This document shows, piece by piece, positions 45,166 to 54,285 of a stretch of 64,000 bases of DNA (within the stretch, counting starts at the first letter, position 1; the number at the start of each line of letters is the position of its first letter). This stretch comes from Peribacillus sp. Bi96 (GTDB lineage Bacteria > Bacillota > Bacilli > Bacillales > DSM-1321): NCBI RefSeq assembly GCF_918698115.1, contig NZ_CAKKLV010000004.1, positions 124,001-188,000 on the forward strand, read 5' to 3'. The notes beneath the pieces were generated by a model. It did not search any database. It was given only the letters and a program-made list of their open reading frames with translations, and was not told where the DNA came from. Position numbers and translations under genes: made by a program.

Positions 45166-46305
45166 ATGACAGAAGATATGAACCAGGTAGAAGTGAACAA
45201 TTACAAAGTTGGGGATCAAGTGAAAGCAACCGTTTCAAAGGTAGAAGAAAAACAGGTCATCGTCGATGTAGAAAACAGCAAGACTGATGGAATCATCCCT
45301 ATCAGTGAGCTGTCGAGCCTTCATGTCGAAAAGGCGTCAGACGCCGTTTCGGAAGGTGATGTATTGGAGCTTGAAGTCATTAAAGTAGAAGAAGAAGCTC
45401 TTATTCTATCAAAACGCAAAATTGACGCGCTAAAAGCATGGGATGACCTAGAATTGAAATTTGAAAACGGAGACGTATTCGAGGCTGAGGTTAAAGATGT
45501 CGTCAAAGGCGGACTTGTTGTAGATCTAGGCGTACGTGGTTTTGTTCCAGCTTCTCTAGTAGAAGACTATTTCGTTGAAGACTTTTCTGATTACAAAAAC
45601 AAAACTTTAACATTCAAGATCGTTGAACTTGAGAAAGACAAGAATCGCTTAATTCTCTCACATCGGGCAGTCGTCCAAGACCAAAAGGAAAAACAAAAAG
45701 CAAATGTTCTGGATAGGATTGAAAGCGGGCAAGTGCTAGAGGGTGTGGTCCAAAGGATTACCGATTTCGGTGCATTCGTCGATATTGGTGGCGTTGATGG
45801 CCTTGTCCACATATCCCAGCTTTCCCATCAGCATGTCGACAAGGCATCCGATGTCGTTTCCGAAGGAGATAAGGTACAGGTGAAGGTCCTTTCCATTGAT
45901 CGCGATAATGAAAGGATTTCACTTTCCATTAAGGATACCCTTCCTGGACCATGGGCAGGCATTGCTGAAAAGGCAGCAAAAGGTTCTAAACAAGAGGGGG
46001 TCGTTAAGCGCCTGGTTTCTTTCGGAGCATTCGTCGAGATTTTCCCTGGGGTGGAAGGACTTGTCCATATTTCACAGATTTCGCACAAACACATTGCCAC
46101 ACCTCAGGAAGTACTGAAAGAAGGCCAGTCTGTCGAAGTGAAAGTACTGGAAGTCAATGAAACGGAACAACGTTTATCCTTGAGCATTAAAGAACTTGAA
46201 GAACCTCAATCCAATTACAACTCATCAGATTATGAACTTCCTGAAGAATCGAAGGGCTTTCAGTTAGGTGAAATGATTGGAGATCAATTGAAAAAACTAA
46301 AATAA
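45166..46305 (+). CDS. ypfD: S1-domain RNA-binding protein (S1 homologue YpfD)
   Basis: RNA-binding protein with four S1 domains, at about residues 12-80, 97-170, 185-258 and 270-345. The repeated signatures are GDQVKATVSKVEEKQVIVDV, GDVFEAEVKDVVKGGLVVDL, GVVQRITDFGAFVDIGGVDG and GVVKRLVSFGAFVEIFPGVEG. It is shorter than E. coli S1 (six domains) and in Bacillus is not a stable ribosomal protein. ATG 45166 has a strong AAGGAGGAG; the longer frame is not supported. Length is 379. Confidence 0.93.
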   Translation: MTEDMNQVEVNNYKVGDQVKATVSKVEEKQVIVDVENSKTDGIIPISELSSLHVEKASDAVSEGDVLELEVIKVEEEALILSKRKIDALKAWDDLELKFENGDVFEAEVKDVVKGGLVVDLGVRGFVPASLVEDYFVEDFSDYKNKTLTFKIVELEKDKNRLILSHRAVVQDQKEKQKANVLDRIESGQVLEGVVQRITDFGAFVDIGGVDGLVHISQLSHQHVDKASDVVSEGDKVQVKVLSIDRDNERISLSIKDTLPGPWAGIAEKAAKGSKQEGVVKRLVSFGAFVEIFPGVEGLVHISQISHKHIATPQEVLKEGQSVEVKVLEVNETEQRLSLSIKELEEPQSNYNSSDYELPEESKGFQLGEMIGDQLKKLK

Positions 46306-46312
46306 GATAATA

Positions 46313-47371
46313 ATGGTGATAGCCTTGGAGAGAGAAAAACGAAAATTAGATCATATAGAGTTTGCGCTAAAAACAGGTCAGCAGCATAAATCCGGACTAG
46401 AAGATATTTCGTTTATCCACCAAAGCTTACCAGGAATTTCTTTGAATAATGTGAACCTCACAGCAGAAGTTGGCGGACTTAAATTAAGTTCGCCAATTTT
46501 TATAAATGCCATGACCGGAGGCGGGGGCCTTGAAACCGAAAGATTGAATGGCGACCTTGCCATTGCTGCACGGGAAACAGGAATCGCCATGGCGGTCGGA
46601 TCACAGATGGCAGCGATCAAGGACCCTAGACAGCAGGCATCTTTTAAAGTGGTAAGACAGGAGAACCCTGAAGGGGTGCTGATTGGTAATCTCGGTGGTG
46701 AAGCAACTGTAGACCAAGCAAAACGAGCGCACGAGATGATCGGGGCTAATGCCTTGCAGATTCATATTAACGTCATTCAAGAATTGACGATGCCTGAAGG
46801 AGATAGGAATTTTGCGGGTACCCTTTCTAGAATAGAAAAAATCAACAGAAGTATCGGAATACCTGTCATTGTAAAAGAGGTAGGATTTGGGATGAGTATG
46901 GAAACGGTGCAGCAATTACGTTCTGTTGGTGTTTCAATCATTGATGTAGGTGGGTTTGGCGGAACAAATTTTGCTAAGATCGAAAATGAAAGGCGAGCAA
47001 AAGTACTCGGATATTTTAATGAATGGGGCATTCCGACAGCTGCTTCCATCGTGGAAGCTGTTAATGTTTCATCAGAGATTTCAGTCATTGGTTCGGGTGG
47101 TATTCAAAATCCTCTGGAAATTTCAAAAGTCCTGGCTTTAGGAGCGAAAGGTGTCGGGTTAGCCGGTCATTTCCTCAAGTTGCATAAAGAATTGGGGCTA
47201 GTACAATTAATCAAAGAAATTAACTACATACATGAAGATCTAAAGATCATCATGACTGCACTTGGGTGCGGTAATATCTCGGAATTAAGGGAGTCGAAAA
47301 TTGTCATCACAGGCAAGACCTATCATTGGTTAACTCAAAGAGGCATTGATTGCTCGTCATATGCTAAATGA
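46313..47371 (+). CDS. fni: Type 2 isopentenyl-diphosphate isomerase
   Basis: FMN-dependent interconversion of IPP and DMAPP for isoprenoid synthesis. Signatures: INAMTGGGG (~residues 63-71), AVGSQMAAIKD, LQIHINVIQE, VIVKEVGFGMS, DVGGFGGTNF and the phosphate-binding IGSGGIQNPL. Length is 352. The start is uncertain: ATG 46313 is used, but TTG 46325 (LEREKRKLDHIEFAL) matches the family start better and has a weak GGTGAT before it. Isoprenoid supply links with hepS at the window end. Confidence 0.92.
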   Translation: MVIALEREKRKLDHIEFALKTGQQHKSGLEDISFIHQSLPGISLNNVNLTAEVGGLKLSSPIFINAMTGGGGLETERLNGDLAIAARETGIAMAVGSQMAAIKDPRQQASFKVVRQENPEGVLIGNLGGEATVDQAKRAHEMIGANALQIHINVIQELTMPEGDRNFAGTLSRIEKINRSIGIPVIVKEVGFGMSMETVQQLRSVGVSIIDVGGFGGTNFAKIENERRAKVLGYFNEWGIPTAASIVEAVNVSSEISVIGSGGIQNPLEISKVLALGAKGVGLAGHFLKLHKELGLVQLIKEINYIHEDLKIIMTALGCGNISELRESKIVITGKTYHWLTQRGIDCSSYAK

Positions 47372-47380
47372 ATCACTACA

Positions 47381-47426
47381 AAAGAAGCATCTCAATTGGA
47401 ACATTCATTGAGATGCTTCTTTTTGT
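47381..47426. terminator. Bidirectional terminator fni / ypzI
   Basis: AGAAGCATCTCAAT pairs with ATTGAGATGCTTCT around a TGGAACATTC loop, with T-runs on both strands. Confidence 0.88.
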
Positions 47427-47436
47427 TCACATAGAT

Positions 47437-47568
47437 TCAGCTATTTCTTTTTCGAGCATCTTCCGGGCTTTCCATTTTTGTTGCCCCTTTATAATCCAAT
47501 GATTGGTCCCTATCGGACTCCACCCGTTTACTTTGTTTCAGTTTCTTCTCTTGCCGATCTTTGCCCAT
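47437..47568 (-). CDS. ypzI: YpzI family small protein
   Basis: A 43-residue, highly charged peptide (MGKDRQEKKLKQSKRVESD, then DYKGATKMESPEDARKR). ATG 47568 has a perfect AAGGAGG ribosome site; the longer frame would extend through it. Composition, length and position match YpzI of B. subtilis, a conserved peptide of unknown role. It is convergent with fni and divergent from yphA. Confidence 0.8.
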   Translation of the reverse strand: MGKDRQEKKLKQSKRVESDRDQSLDYKGATKMESPEDARKRNS

Positions 47569-47702
47569 GTTTACACCTCCTTTATAAAATAAAGTAGGAA
47601 CAATTATTATGTATAAATATTGCAACACCACATTAAAAGCCGTGTCTAACGTTTATTCTTTGTAAAAACGAGCCATAATGTTTCCTAAAAGGGGGACACT
47701 GC

Positions 47703-48323
47703 ATGGATGGAATTTTGTTTTATTGGATGTCATGGATAGTTTGGGTCATTGTCATGTTTTTTATTCCAAAAACGGTTCCCTTTCGTTTTGATTTTCTTTT
47801 TCATCTATTAGCCGTAATGGTATTGGCGGGGTATAAATTGGAGGTATCCTTACTTTCGGTGCAATTGAGCGGTCTATATCTATTGTTGATATTGTGTGTG
47901 TATATTAGGAAGCTATCGATCATCAAGCTGATGGAGCTGTTTTGCGGCAGCCTAATAATCACACTCGCTTATGCCAGCTTTCAACTGTTTTCTTTGCTTG
48001 ATCCGATATGGCTTATTATGAAACCTTCTTATCTTATGTGTATCTTTCTGAATTATCTTATCCTATTACTTTTTAAAAATTGGAAACATCGATTGTTTGT
48101 GCTTTTAATTGGTTTGATAATGGGTGATATCATATATTCAGGTTTGCTTGTTTATCACTCATTGCCTTATGCTGCCCTTACATACGCATGGCATGATGAT
48201 GCAGTGCTGATATTGGGCTCAAATATATTGTGGAGAATATTAGAGCTTGTCGGCCAATACATATATTTATCATCTCAATCTAGGGTGATATCAAAACAAA
48301 GAAAAGAGAACTTTAATCAATGA
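47703..48323 (+). CDS. yphA: Membrane protein YphA
   Basis: A 206-residue polytopic protein with about seven spans and few charged residues. Short conserved-looking loops are VPFRFDFLFH, YIRKLSIIKLMELFCG and YAALTYAWHDDAVLILG. It matches YphA by position ahead of der and by layout. Function unknown; in B. subtilis it has been linked with sporulation. ATG 47703 follows a weak AAGGGGG at longer spacing. Confidence 0.82.
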   Translation: MDGILFYWMSWIVWVIVMFFIPKTVPFRFDFLFHLLAVMVLAGYKLEVSLLSVQLSGLYLLLILCVYIRKLSIIKLMELFCGSLIITLAYASFQLFSLLDPIWLIMKPSYLMCIFLNYLILLLFKNWKHRLFVLLIGLIMGDIIYSGLLVYHSLPYAALTYAWHDDAVLILGSNILWRILELVGQYIYLSSQSRVISKQRKENFNQ

Positions 48324-48830
48324 GGTGAACTGTGAAAGGAAGGAAAATAGGTTTGAGGTGTTGACTGCTTTACCAAGAATGCTGCGGTCTAAAATGGAAT
48401 CAATTGGAATGGGAAGGCTTTTATGCATACAATCATTGTTGATTGTCGAGAAATTTGTTACTATAGGATAGTTAGAGGTCTGTAGATAAATCGTAAAATG
48501 CTCTAAACAATTAAAAAGGAAGCAGTATGCCTAACGCTTTCTTCATTTTTTTGGGCTATTATAATCACGTTTTAGCATGCTGAGGGTTCAGCTTCACGTC
48601 ACCAAAAGGAACTGGGGAGTAAAGTGGACAAACTGCCTGTATTTACTTGATACGTTTAACTAAAACATCAGGGGGCTTCACTTGCTGATGGAAGTTTCCT
48701 ATATATGATGATGGATACAGCCTTTTCCTTTAAATGGAAATAATGAAAATCAATAATGCAACGATAATAAATGCATTCATGGATTTCGTGACTTTGACAA
48801 AGATGATAGTAGCAGAAAGGGTGAATAGCA
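48324..48830. other. Non-coding gap between yphA and der
   Basis: No credible gene in 507 bases on either strand. In B. subtilis yphB/seaA occupies this place, and no trace of it is recognisable. A possible promoter is TTGACT (48362) with TAAAAT ~22 bases on, which is too wide for confidence. GGAAGC/GCTTTC followed by TTCATTTTTTT near 48518-48552 is a possible terminator. Confidence 0.5.
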
Positions 48831-50141
48831 ATGCCAAAACCGGTAATTGCGATAGTCGGTCGTCCGAACGTAGGAAAATCGACAATCTTTAATAGAATAG
48901 TGGGAGAACGGGTTTCGATTGTCGAAGACGTTCCTGGGGTAACACGTGACAGGATTTATAGTTCAGGTGAATGGTTGACACATGATTTTAACATAATTGA
49001 TACAGGTGGAATTGATATCGGTGACGAACCATTCCTTGAACAAATTCGTCAGCAGGCTGAAATTGCCATCGACGAAGCTGATGTGATAATATTTATGACG
49101 AATGGCCGTGAAGGAGTAACGGCTGCTGATGAAGAGGTCGCTAAGATTCTCTTTAAATCTAGGAAGCCTGTCGTTCTTGCGGTTAATAAAGTCGATAACC
49201 CAGAAATGAGAGATCAAATTTATGATTTCTATGCGTTGGGTTTTGGCGATCCATTCCCGATCTCCGGATCTCACGGACTAGGTCTTGGTGACCTTCTGGA
49301 TGAAGCAGCGAAACATTTCCCAAAATTCAGCGGTCAGGATTATGCTGATGATGTCATTAAATTCAGTTTGATTGGAAGACCGAACGTAGGTAAATCATCG
49401 CTGGTCAATGCATTGTTGGGAGAAGATCGTGTTATTGTAAGTGATATCGAAGGAACCACGCGCGATGCGATTGACTCTCCTTATAAATATAATGGTAAAG
49501 AGTATGTGATCATTGATACCGCTGGGATGCGGAAAAAAGGGAAAGTGTATGAAAGTACGGAAAAATATAGCGTACTACGTGCATTAAGGGCAATTGAACG
49601 TTCAGACGTTGTGCTTGTGGTCCTGAACGCTGAAGAAGGAATTCGTGAGCAGGATAAAAAAATTGCCGGATATGCCCATGAAGCGGGTAGGGCGGTCATC
49701 ATCGTTGTCAATAAGTGGGATGCCATCGAGAAAGATGAAAAAACCATGAAGGATTTTGAAGAAAAGATTCGTGCCCATTTCCTATTCTTGGATTATGCGC
49801 CAATCATTTATCTTTCTGCCTTAACTAAAAAACGGACACACACATTAATACCAGTCATCGATCAGGCTAGTGAGAATCATGCTATCCGTGTTCAGACAAA
49901 TGTATTGAATGAAGTGGTCATGGATGCCGTGGCGATGAATCCGACTCCGACTCATAATGGTAATCGATTAAAAATTTATTATACGACCCAGGTAGCAATC
50001 AAGCCGCCTACTTTCGTTGTATTCGTCAATGATCCGGAGTTATTGCATTTCTCATACGAGAGATTTTTAGAAAATAGAATCAGGGATGCCTTTGGTTTTG
50101 AAGGAACACCAATACGAATTTTTGGACGCCAAAGAAAATAG
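48831..50141 (+). CDS. der: Ribosome-assembly GTPase Der (EngA)
   Basis: Essential double-GTPase for 50S subunit assembly. The first G domain has GRPNVGKST (residues 10-18), DTGG and NKVD. The second has GRPNVGKSS (~182-190), DTAGMRKKG and NKWD. The C-terminal KH-like domain (~350-436) contains [27 protein letters not shown]. Length 436 is normal. ATG 48831 follows AGGGTG. gpsA follows after 17 bases, the conserved der–gpsA pair. Confidence 0.97.
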   Translation: MPKPVIAIVGRPNVGKSTIFNRIVGERVSIVEDVPGVTRDRIYSSGEWLTHDFNIIDTGGIDIGDEPFLEQIRQQAEIAIDEADVIIFMTNGREGVTAADEEVAKILFKSRKPVVLAVNKVDNPEMRDQIYDFYALGFGDPFPISGSHGLGLGDLLDEAAKHFPKFSGQDYADDVIKFSLIGRPNVGKSSLVNALLGEDRVIVSDIEGTTRDAIDSPYKYNGKEYVIIDTAGMRKKGKVYESTEKYSVLRALRAIERSDVVLVVLNAEEGIREQDKKIAGYAHEAGRAVIIVVNKWDAIEKDEKTMKDFEEKIRAHFLFLDYAPIIYLSALTKKRTHTLIPVIDQASENHAIRVQTNVLNEVVMDAVAMNPTPTHNGNRLKIYYTTQVAIKPPTFVVFVNDPELLHFSYERFLENRIRDAFGFEGTPIRIFGRQRK

Positions 50142-50158
50142 TAAAGGCGGGTTATAGA

Positions 50159-51211
50159 ATGGTGAAAGCAAAAGAGAGTATCGCAGTCATTGGTGCAGGG
50201 AGCTGGGGAACTGCTTTAGCAATGGTAATAGCAGATAACCAGCATGAAGTGAGATTATGGGGACATAATCCGAAACAAATTGATGAAATAAATCAAAATC
50301 ATACGAATGAAAAATACTTGCCTGGAATTGAATTGCCTTTGGGAATTAAAGGGTATTCTTCCATTAAGGAAGCATTGGTGGGGATTGAAACAATAATCTT
50401 GGCTGTCCCGACTAAAGCCTACCGGGAAGTGCTTGGACAGATTAAAGCGGCTCATGATAAACCATTGACAATCGTTCATGTGAGTAAGGGAATTGAACCA
50501 GATTCACTGCTTCGTATTTCTGAAATGATTGAAGAAGTTTCTTCGACTGATTGGCTTAAAGATATAGTTGTTCTTTCAGGACCAAGCCATGCAGAAGAAG
50601 TCAGTTTACGTCATCCAACTACAGTTGCCGTTTCTTCAAAAAATATGCAAGCGGCTGAAAAGGTTCAGGACATCTTTATCAACAATAGTTTCCGTGTGTA
50701 TACAAATCCCGATTTGGTTGGTGTTGAAATCGGGGGTGCTTTAAAGAATATCATTGCCTTGGCTGCCGGTATTACCGATGGGTTAGGCTATGGCGATAAT
50801 GCCAAGGCTGCTTTAATGACTCGAGGATTGGCTGAAATCTCACGCCTGGGAGTGGCCATGGGGGCTAACCCTCTTACTTTTTCAGGATTAGCTGGGATTG
50901 GTGACTTAATCGTCACTTGTACAAGCGTTCATTCCCGAAATTGGAGAGCTGGGAATATGCTTGGTAAAGGGCAAAAACTAGAAGAAGTATTGGAAAACAT
51001 GGGTATGGTGGTTGAAGGAGTCAGAACGACTAAAGCGGCTTATCAACTAGCTCAAAAGTATGAAGTGAATATGCCGATTACTGAGGTCCTTTACAACGTC
51101 TTATTCAATGGGGAAGAAGTGAAAGAGGCAGTTGACCTGTTGATGACCCGATCGAAAACGAATGAAATGGAAGAACTTTTTAACATATTGGATAGCAGAC
51201 AGCAGGATTAA
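50159..51211 (+). CDS. gpsA: NAD(P)H-dependent glycerol-3-phosphate dehydrogenase
   Basis: Makes sn-glycerol-3-phosphate from dihydroxyacetone phosphate for phospholipids. The cofactor loop is [12 protein letters not shown] (residues ~10-21), followed by the family motifs [26 protein letters not shown] (catalytic lysine) and [12 protein letters not shown]. Length is 350. ATG 50159 follows AAGGCGG. It ends at a strong terminator well before the accessory island begins. Confidence 0.96.
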   Translation: MVKAKESIAVIGAGSWGTALAMVIADNQHEVRLWGHNPKQIDEINQNHTNEKYLPGIELPLGIKGYSSIKEALVGIETIILAVPTKAYREVLGQIKAAHDKPLTIVHVSKGIEPDSLLRISEMIEEVSSTDWLKDIVVLSGPSHAEEVSLRHPTTVAVSSKNMQAAEKVQDIFINNSFRVYTNPDLVGVEIGGALKNIIALAAGITDGLGYGDNAKAALMTRGLAEISRLGVAMGANPLTFSGLAGIGDLIVTCTSVHSRNWRAGNMLGKGQKLEEVLENMGMVVEGVRTTKAAYQLAQKYEVNMPITEVLYNVLFNGEEVKEAVDLLMTRSKTNEMEELFNILDSRQQD

Positions 51212-51345
51212 TCTCGAATTAGTTGATTTTATAAAAGAATTTCATTAAATTAGGCATTCGATGATGCACCTTGCCATGTCTCAGCATACAATGCAACGAA
51301 AGTAAACTAGTAATTTGACCTCGGCACGGGGGATTTAGTCAAATG

Positions 51346-51380
51346 AGCAGAAGATATCTTGATATCTTCTGCTTTTTTTT
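51346..51380 (+). terminator. Terminator after gpsA
   Basis: AGCAGAAGATATC pairs with GATATCTTCTGCT with a 2-base loop, followed by seven T residues. A weaker TTTGAC/GTCAAA pairing lies just upstream. Confidence 0.9.
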
Positions 51381-51425
51381 ATGGGCAAAAATCATCTTGA
51401 TCACTTTAAGCTGGCTTTTAAGAAT

Positions 51426-51461
51426 TATGAATATTTGAATAGATTATTCAAGTTTGCATGG
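51426..51461 (+). promoter_or_regulatory. Upstream activator dyad for the permease promoter
   Basis: TATGAATATTTGAA and TTCAAGTTTGCATG face each other across TAGATTA, with an inner perfect TTGAATA-GAT-TATTCAA. The dyad centre is ~69 bases upstream of the -24 element. A closely similar dyad stands at the same distance ahead of patA, so this is the likely binding site of the sigma-54 activator encoded between them. Confidence 0.65.
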
Positions 51462-51509
51462 ATCATTCGGCTATATTCCTTATTTTTTGTTATATTTCGA
51501 CTATTTTTT

Positions 51510-51526
51510 TTGGTATGAAAATTGCG
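51510..51526 (+). promoter_or_regulatory. Sigma-54 (-24/-12) promoter of the permease gene
   Basis: TTGGTATGAAAATTGCG has GG and GC separated by exactly 10 bases and a TTGC at -12. It deviates from the TGGCAC consensus at two positions of the -24 half. It is ~85 bases ahead of the ATG. Confidence 0.65.
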
Positions 51527-51611
51527 GAGTGTATTGTATCCAAAAATAAAAAAGGAAAGGCCTAAAAAGTTGGTCCACTTATAATCGGCTAAATTGAAAG
51601 GGGAATGATAC

Positions 51612-52949
51612 ATGCAAACAGGTCAGCTGAAAAGATCTTTAAACTTATGGCAAATCGTGTTACTTGGTGTTGGATATATGACGCCGATGGTTGTTTTTGA
51701 TACATTCGGGATTGTTTCCGAAAAAACAGGGGGACATGTACCAACAGCTTATGTCATTGCTCTAATGGCGATGCTGTTTACGGCTGCAAGCTATGGGAAA
51801 ATGGTGAAAATTTATCCCCAGGCAGGTTCAGCCTATACGTACACACAAAAAACGATCAATCCACATTTAGGCTTCCTTGTCGGATGGTCATCGATGCTTG
51901 ATTACTTATTTTTACCAATGGTTAACGCCGTTTTAACAAAAATATACTTAACGGCTCTTTTTCCAGAAGTATCACCGTGGATATGGGTGGTGGCATTTGT
52001 CCTGTTAATGACAGTCATTAACTTATTCAATGTTAATTTCGCTGCCAACTTTAATAGCTTTCTCGTTTTTTTTCAAATGCTGGTCATCGTTATTTTTGTC
52101 GCTCTTGTCGTTAAAGGGGTCATGGGTGGAGAAGGGACTGGAGAGGTCTTGTCGGTTCAGCCATTCATCAGTCCTCATATGGAAATGTCGACGCTCATAG
52201 CGGGTGCTACAATCCTCTGTTTTTCTTTCTTGGGGTTTGACGCAGTCACTACATTATCGGAAGAAACACCGAATCCATCCAAAACGGTTCCGCGGGCCAT
52301 CTTTTTAACTGCCCTTATCGGAGGGGTTCTATTTGTGACGGCAGCATTCTTTACACAATTATTTTTCCCGGATGTTTCCCGTTTTAGCCATCCTGAAGGG
52401 GCTTCTCCCGAAATTGCCCTTTTTGTGGGCGGGAAGTTATTTCAGGCCTTCTTTCTTGCAGGAACTTTATGTGGTACCCTTGCCTCCGGTCTTGCATCCC
52501 ATGCTAGTGTTTCTAGGTTGCTATATGTCATGGGGCGTGATCAAATGATTCCGAAAAAACTGTTTGGCTTTGTTCACCCTAAATACAACACGCCGTTTTT
52601 TAATGTCATCTTTGTCGGGATTATATCAATGGTTGCTTTATTCCTTGACTTGGTTACGGCTGCTTCTCTCATAAATTTTGGGGCGTTGATAGCTTTTACT
52701 TTCGTGAATGTTTGCGTAATTGTCCATACAATAAGGAACAAAAGCTACCAAACGGTTAAAGGATTTCTTGTAAATATTTTGTCCCCGGTTATTGGAGGGG
52801 CATCCGTATTCATTCTTTGGCTTAATCTCGAAATGAGTTCATTAATTCTAGGAGTTGTCTGGGCAGCAATCGGAATTGGATATCTTCTATATCGGACGAA
52901 ATGGTTTACGGAATCCCCACCACTATTCCATTTTGAAGAAGCTCAGTAA
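51612..52949 (+). CDS. APC-family amino acid/polyamine permease
   Basis: A 445-residue transporter with about 12 spans of the amino acid–polyamine–organocation family. The substrate helix motif is [16 protein letters not shown] near the start, followed by [24 protein letters not shown] and the helix-6/8 stretches [18 protein letters not shown] and [21 protein letters not shown]. It resembles PuuP-type putrescine importers. With patA and shared sigma-54 control nearby, putrescine or a related amine is the likely substrate (inference). ATG 51612 follows AAAGGGG. A decayed paralogue follows 20 bases later. Confidence 0.88.
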   Translation: MQTGQLKRSLNLWQIVLLGVGYMTPMVVFDTFGIVSEKTGGHVPTAYVIALMAMLFTAASYGKMVKIYPQAGSAYTYTQKTINPHLGFLVGWSSMLDYLFLPMVNAVLTKIYLTALFPEVSPWIWVVAFVLLMTVINLFNVNFAANFNSFLVFFQMLVIVIFVALVVKGVMGGEGTGEVLSVQPFISPHMEMSTLIAGATILCFSFLGFDAVTTLSEETPNPSKTVPRAIFLTALIGGVLFVTAAFFTQLFFPDVSRFSHPEGASPEIALFVGGKLFQAFFLAGTLCGTLASGLASHASVSRLLYVMGRDQMIPKKLFGFVHPKYNTPFFNVIFVGIISMVALFLDLVTAASLINFGALIAFTFVNVCVIVHTIRNKSYQTVKGFLVNILSPVIGGASVFILWLNLEMSSLILGVVWAAIGIGYLLYRTKWFTESPPLFHFEEAQ

Positions 52950-52968
52950 TTCACTCAAAGGTTGTTAT

Positions 52969-53813
52969 ATGGCTGATAAGAAAATGAAGAGGGCGTTGAC
53001 GCTCATGCCCGTTGTTCTATTTGTTTTTTTGTTCATGACGTTGGCTACGGTGTTCAGCAAGTATGTAATCGCTGCAGAAATGTCACATGGAATGGTTTCG
53101 GGAGCTTACTTACTGGCTTTAATGGTGATGCTCTTCCCTGCATCCAGTTATGGGCAAATGGTAAAGGTCATTCCATCGGCAGGCTCCGCATATGCATACA
53201 CGCAAAAGTCGATTAATCCATATGCCGGTTTTTTGGTAGGGTGGTCGATACTACTGGATTATTTATTCATTCCAATGGTCAATTACTTGTAGTTCAGCAT
53301 TTTCTTTGCAGCAGCTTTTCCTTCCGTACCGGTTTATGCGTGGGTGCTTAGTTTAACAATTATCAATATGCTTGGGGTGAAAATGGCTACGAAAGCGAAT
53401 GCTGTCCCACCTTGCTTTTCATAGTCATATTCATTGCCTTATCTATCCGTGAGATTTCTGATGGGAAAGGAACGGGAGCTCTTTTGAGCTTTCAGTCTTT
53501 CTATAATCTAAACGAGTCGATTTCGCTGCAGGAACGGGGCTTCAATGTTTCTCGTTCTTGGGCTTTGATTCGGCAACGAGGTTTGCCAAAGAACCGGTTA
53601 ATCCTGTAAAAACCATTCCCCGTGCAGTTGATATCATCATGTTTACAGGTGGCATTTTGTTTATAGCTGTATCATACTCTACGCATAATGTTTGGCCATC
53701 ATACGAAACATTCAGTAATCCTGATGCGGCAGCCAATGAAATAATCGCATCCTTTGGTGGAAAGACCTTCGTTACTTTCTTCTTGGTGGTTTTATGGGTT
53801 TACGGCCTTTGGT
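52969..53813 (+). pseudogene. Decayed second APC permease
   Basis: Starts at ATG 52969 (MADKKMKRALTLMPVVLF) and is clearly homologous to the intact permease before it: GQMVKVIPSAGSAYAYTQKS and INPYAGFLVGWSILLDYLF align with that protein. TAG at 53290 interrupts it after 107 residues. Homology resumes (FFAAAFPSVPVYAWVLSL), then breaks again near 53400 with sequence loss. It continues in other frames as LFIVIFIALSIREISDGKGTG and MGFDSATRFAKEPVNPVKT, ending near 53813. At least three lesions make a functional product impossible. It looks like a tandem duplicate that decayed. Confidence 0.9.
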
Positions 53814-54080
53814 TCAGCGTATAGTGTTTTCAGGGAACATGAAATGGGTACGATTGAAAGTGGGAAATTAGCTGACATCATCGTTCTTGATAAAAACTTG
53901 TTTACAATTCCTGCTGATCAAATCCTTCAAGCGCGTGTTGAATTAACCTTTATGGATGGACAGCAGGTATGGTGCCGTAATGGTACTGTGGAGGTAACCT
54001 ATCAGTATAGCGAGGGCGAGGTTCTAAAGACCAGCCTCCCATCTAAGGAAGTGGGTTTAAGCAGGGAATTAAATATGTAA
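53814..54080 (+). pseudogene. C-terminal fragment of an amidohydrolase
   Basis: The final ~88 codons of a metal-dependent amidohydrolase (YtcJ/imidazolonepropionase-like superfamily). AYSVFREHEMGTIESGKLAD followed by IIVLDKN and MDGQQVW is the closing beta-sandwich signature of that superfamily. The catalytic barrel is absent. The fragment is joined directly to the decayed permease at ~53814, so a deletion probably removed the rest of both genes. It shows that an amidohydrolase once belonged to this sigma-54 island. Confidence 0.8.
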
Positions 54081-54136
54081 AGGTGAACGTCCTTTTGTAA
54101 TGAAAAACAATCAATTATAAGATTTTATTCTTGTCA

Positions 54137-54166
54137 AAAGGGTCCATTAGAGGACCTTTTTATTTT
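54137..54166 (+). terminator. Terminator after the pseudogene pair
   Basis: AAAGG-G-TCC pairs with GGACCTTT around ATTAGA, with a T-rich tail. Confidence 0.65.
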
Positions 54167-54285
54167 GGTTCAAATATAGGTAAATATTGGTTGCCGGTTA
54201 GGATTAAGAGTGGCATGTTATTTTTTATCTCGCAATTTGGAATTGTGTTAAAATATAGGCTAGGTTACAAAAGGAGAGTGAAATT

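Noticed and set aside
52855..52968. N-terminal extension of the decayed permease into the upstream gene
   Set aside because: It is the end of the intact permease read in another frame; homology begins at ATG 52969.
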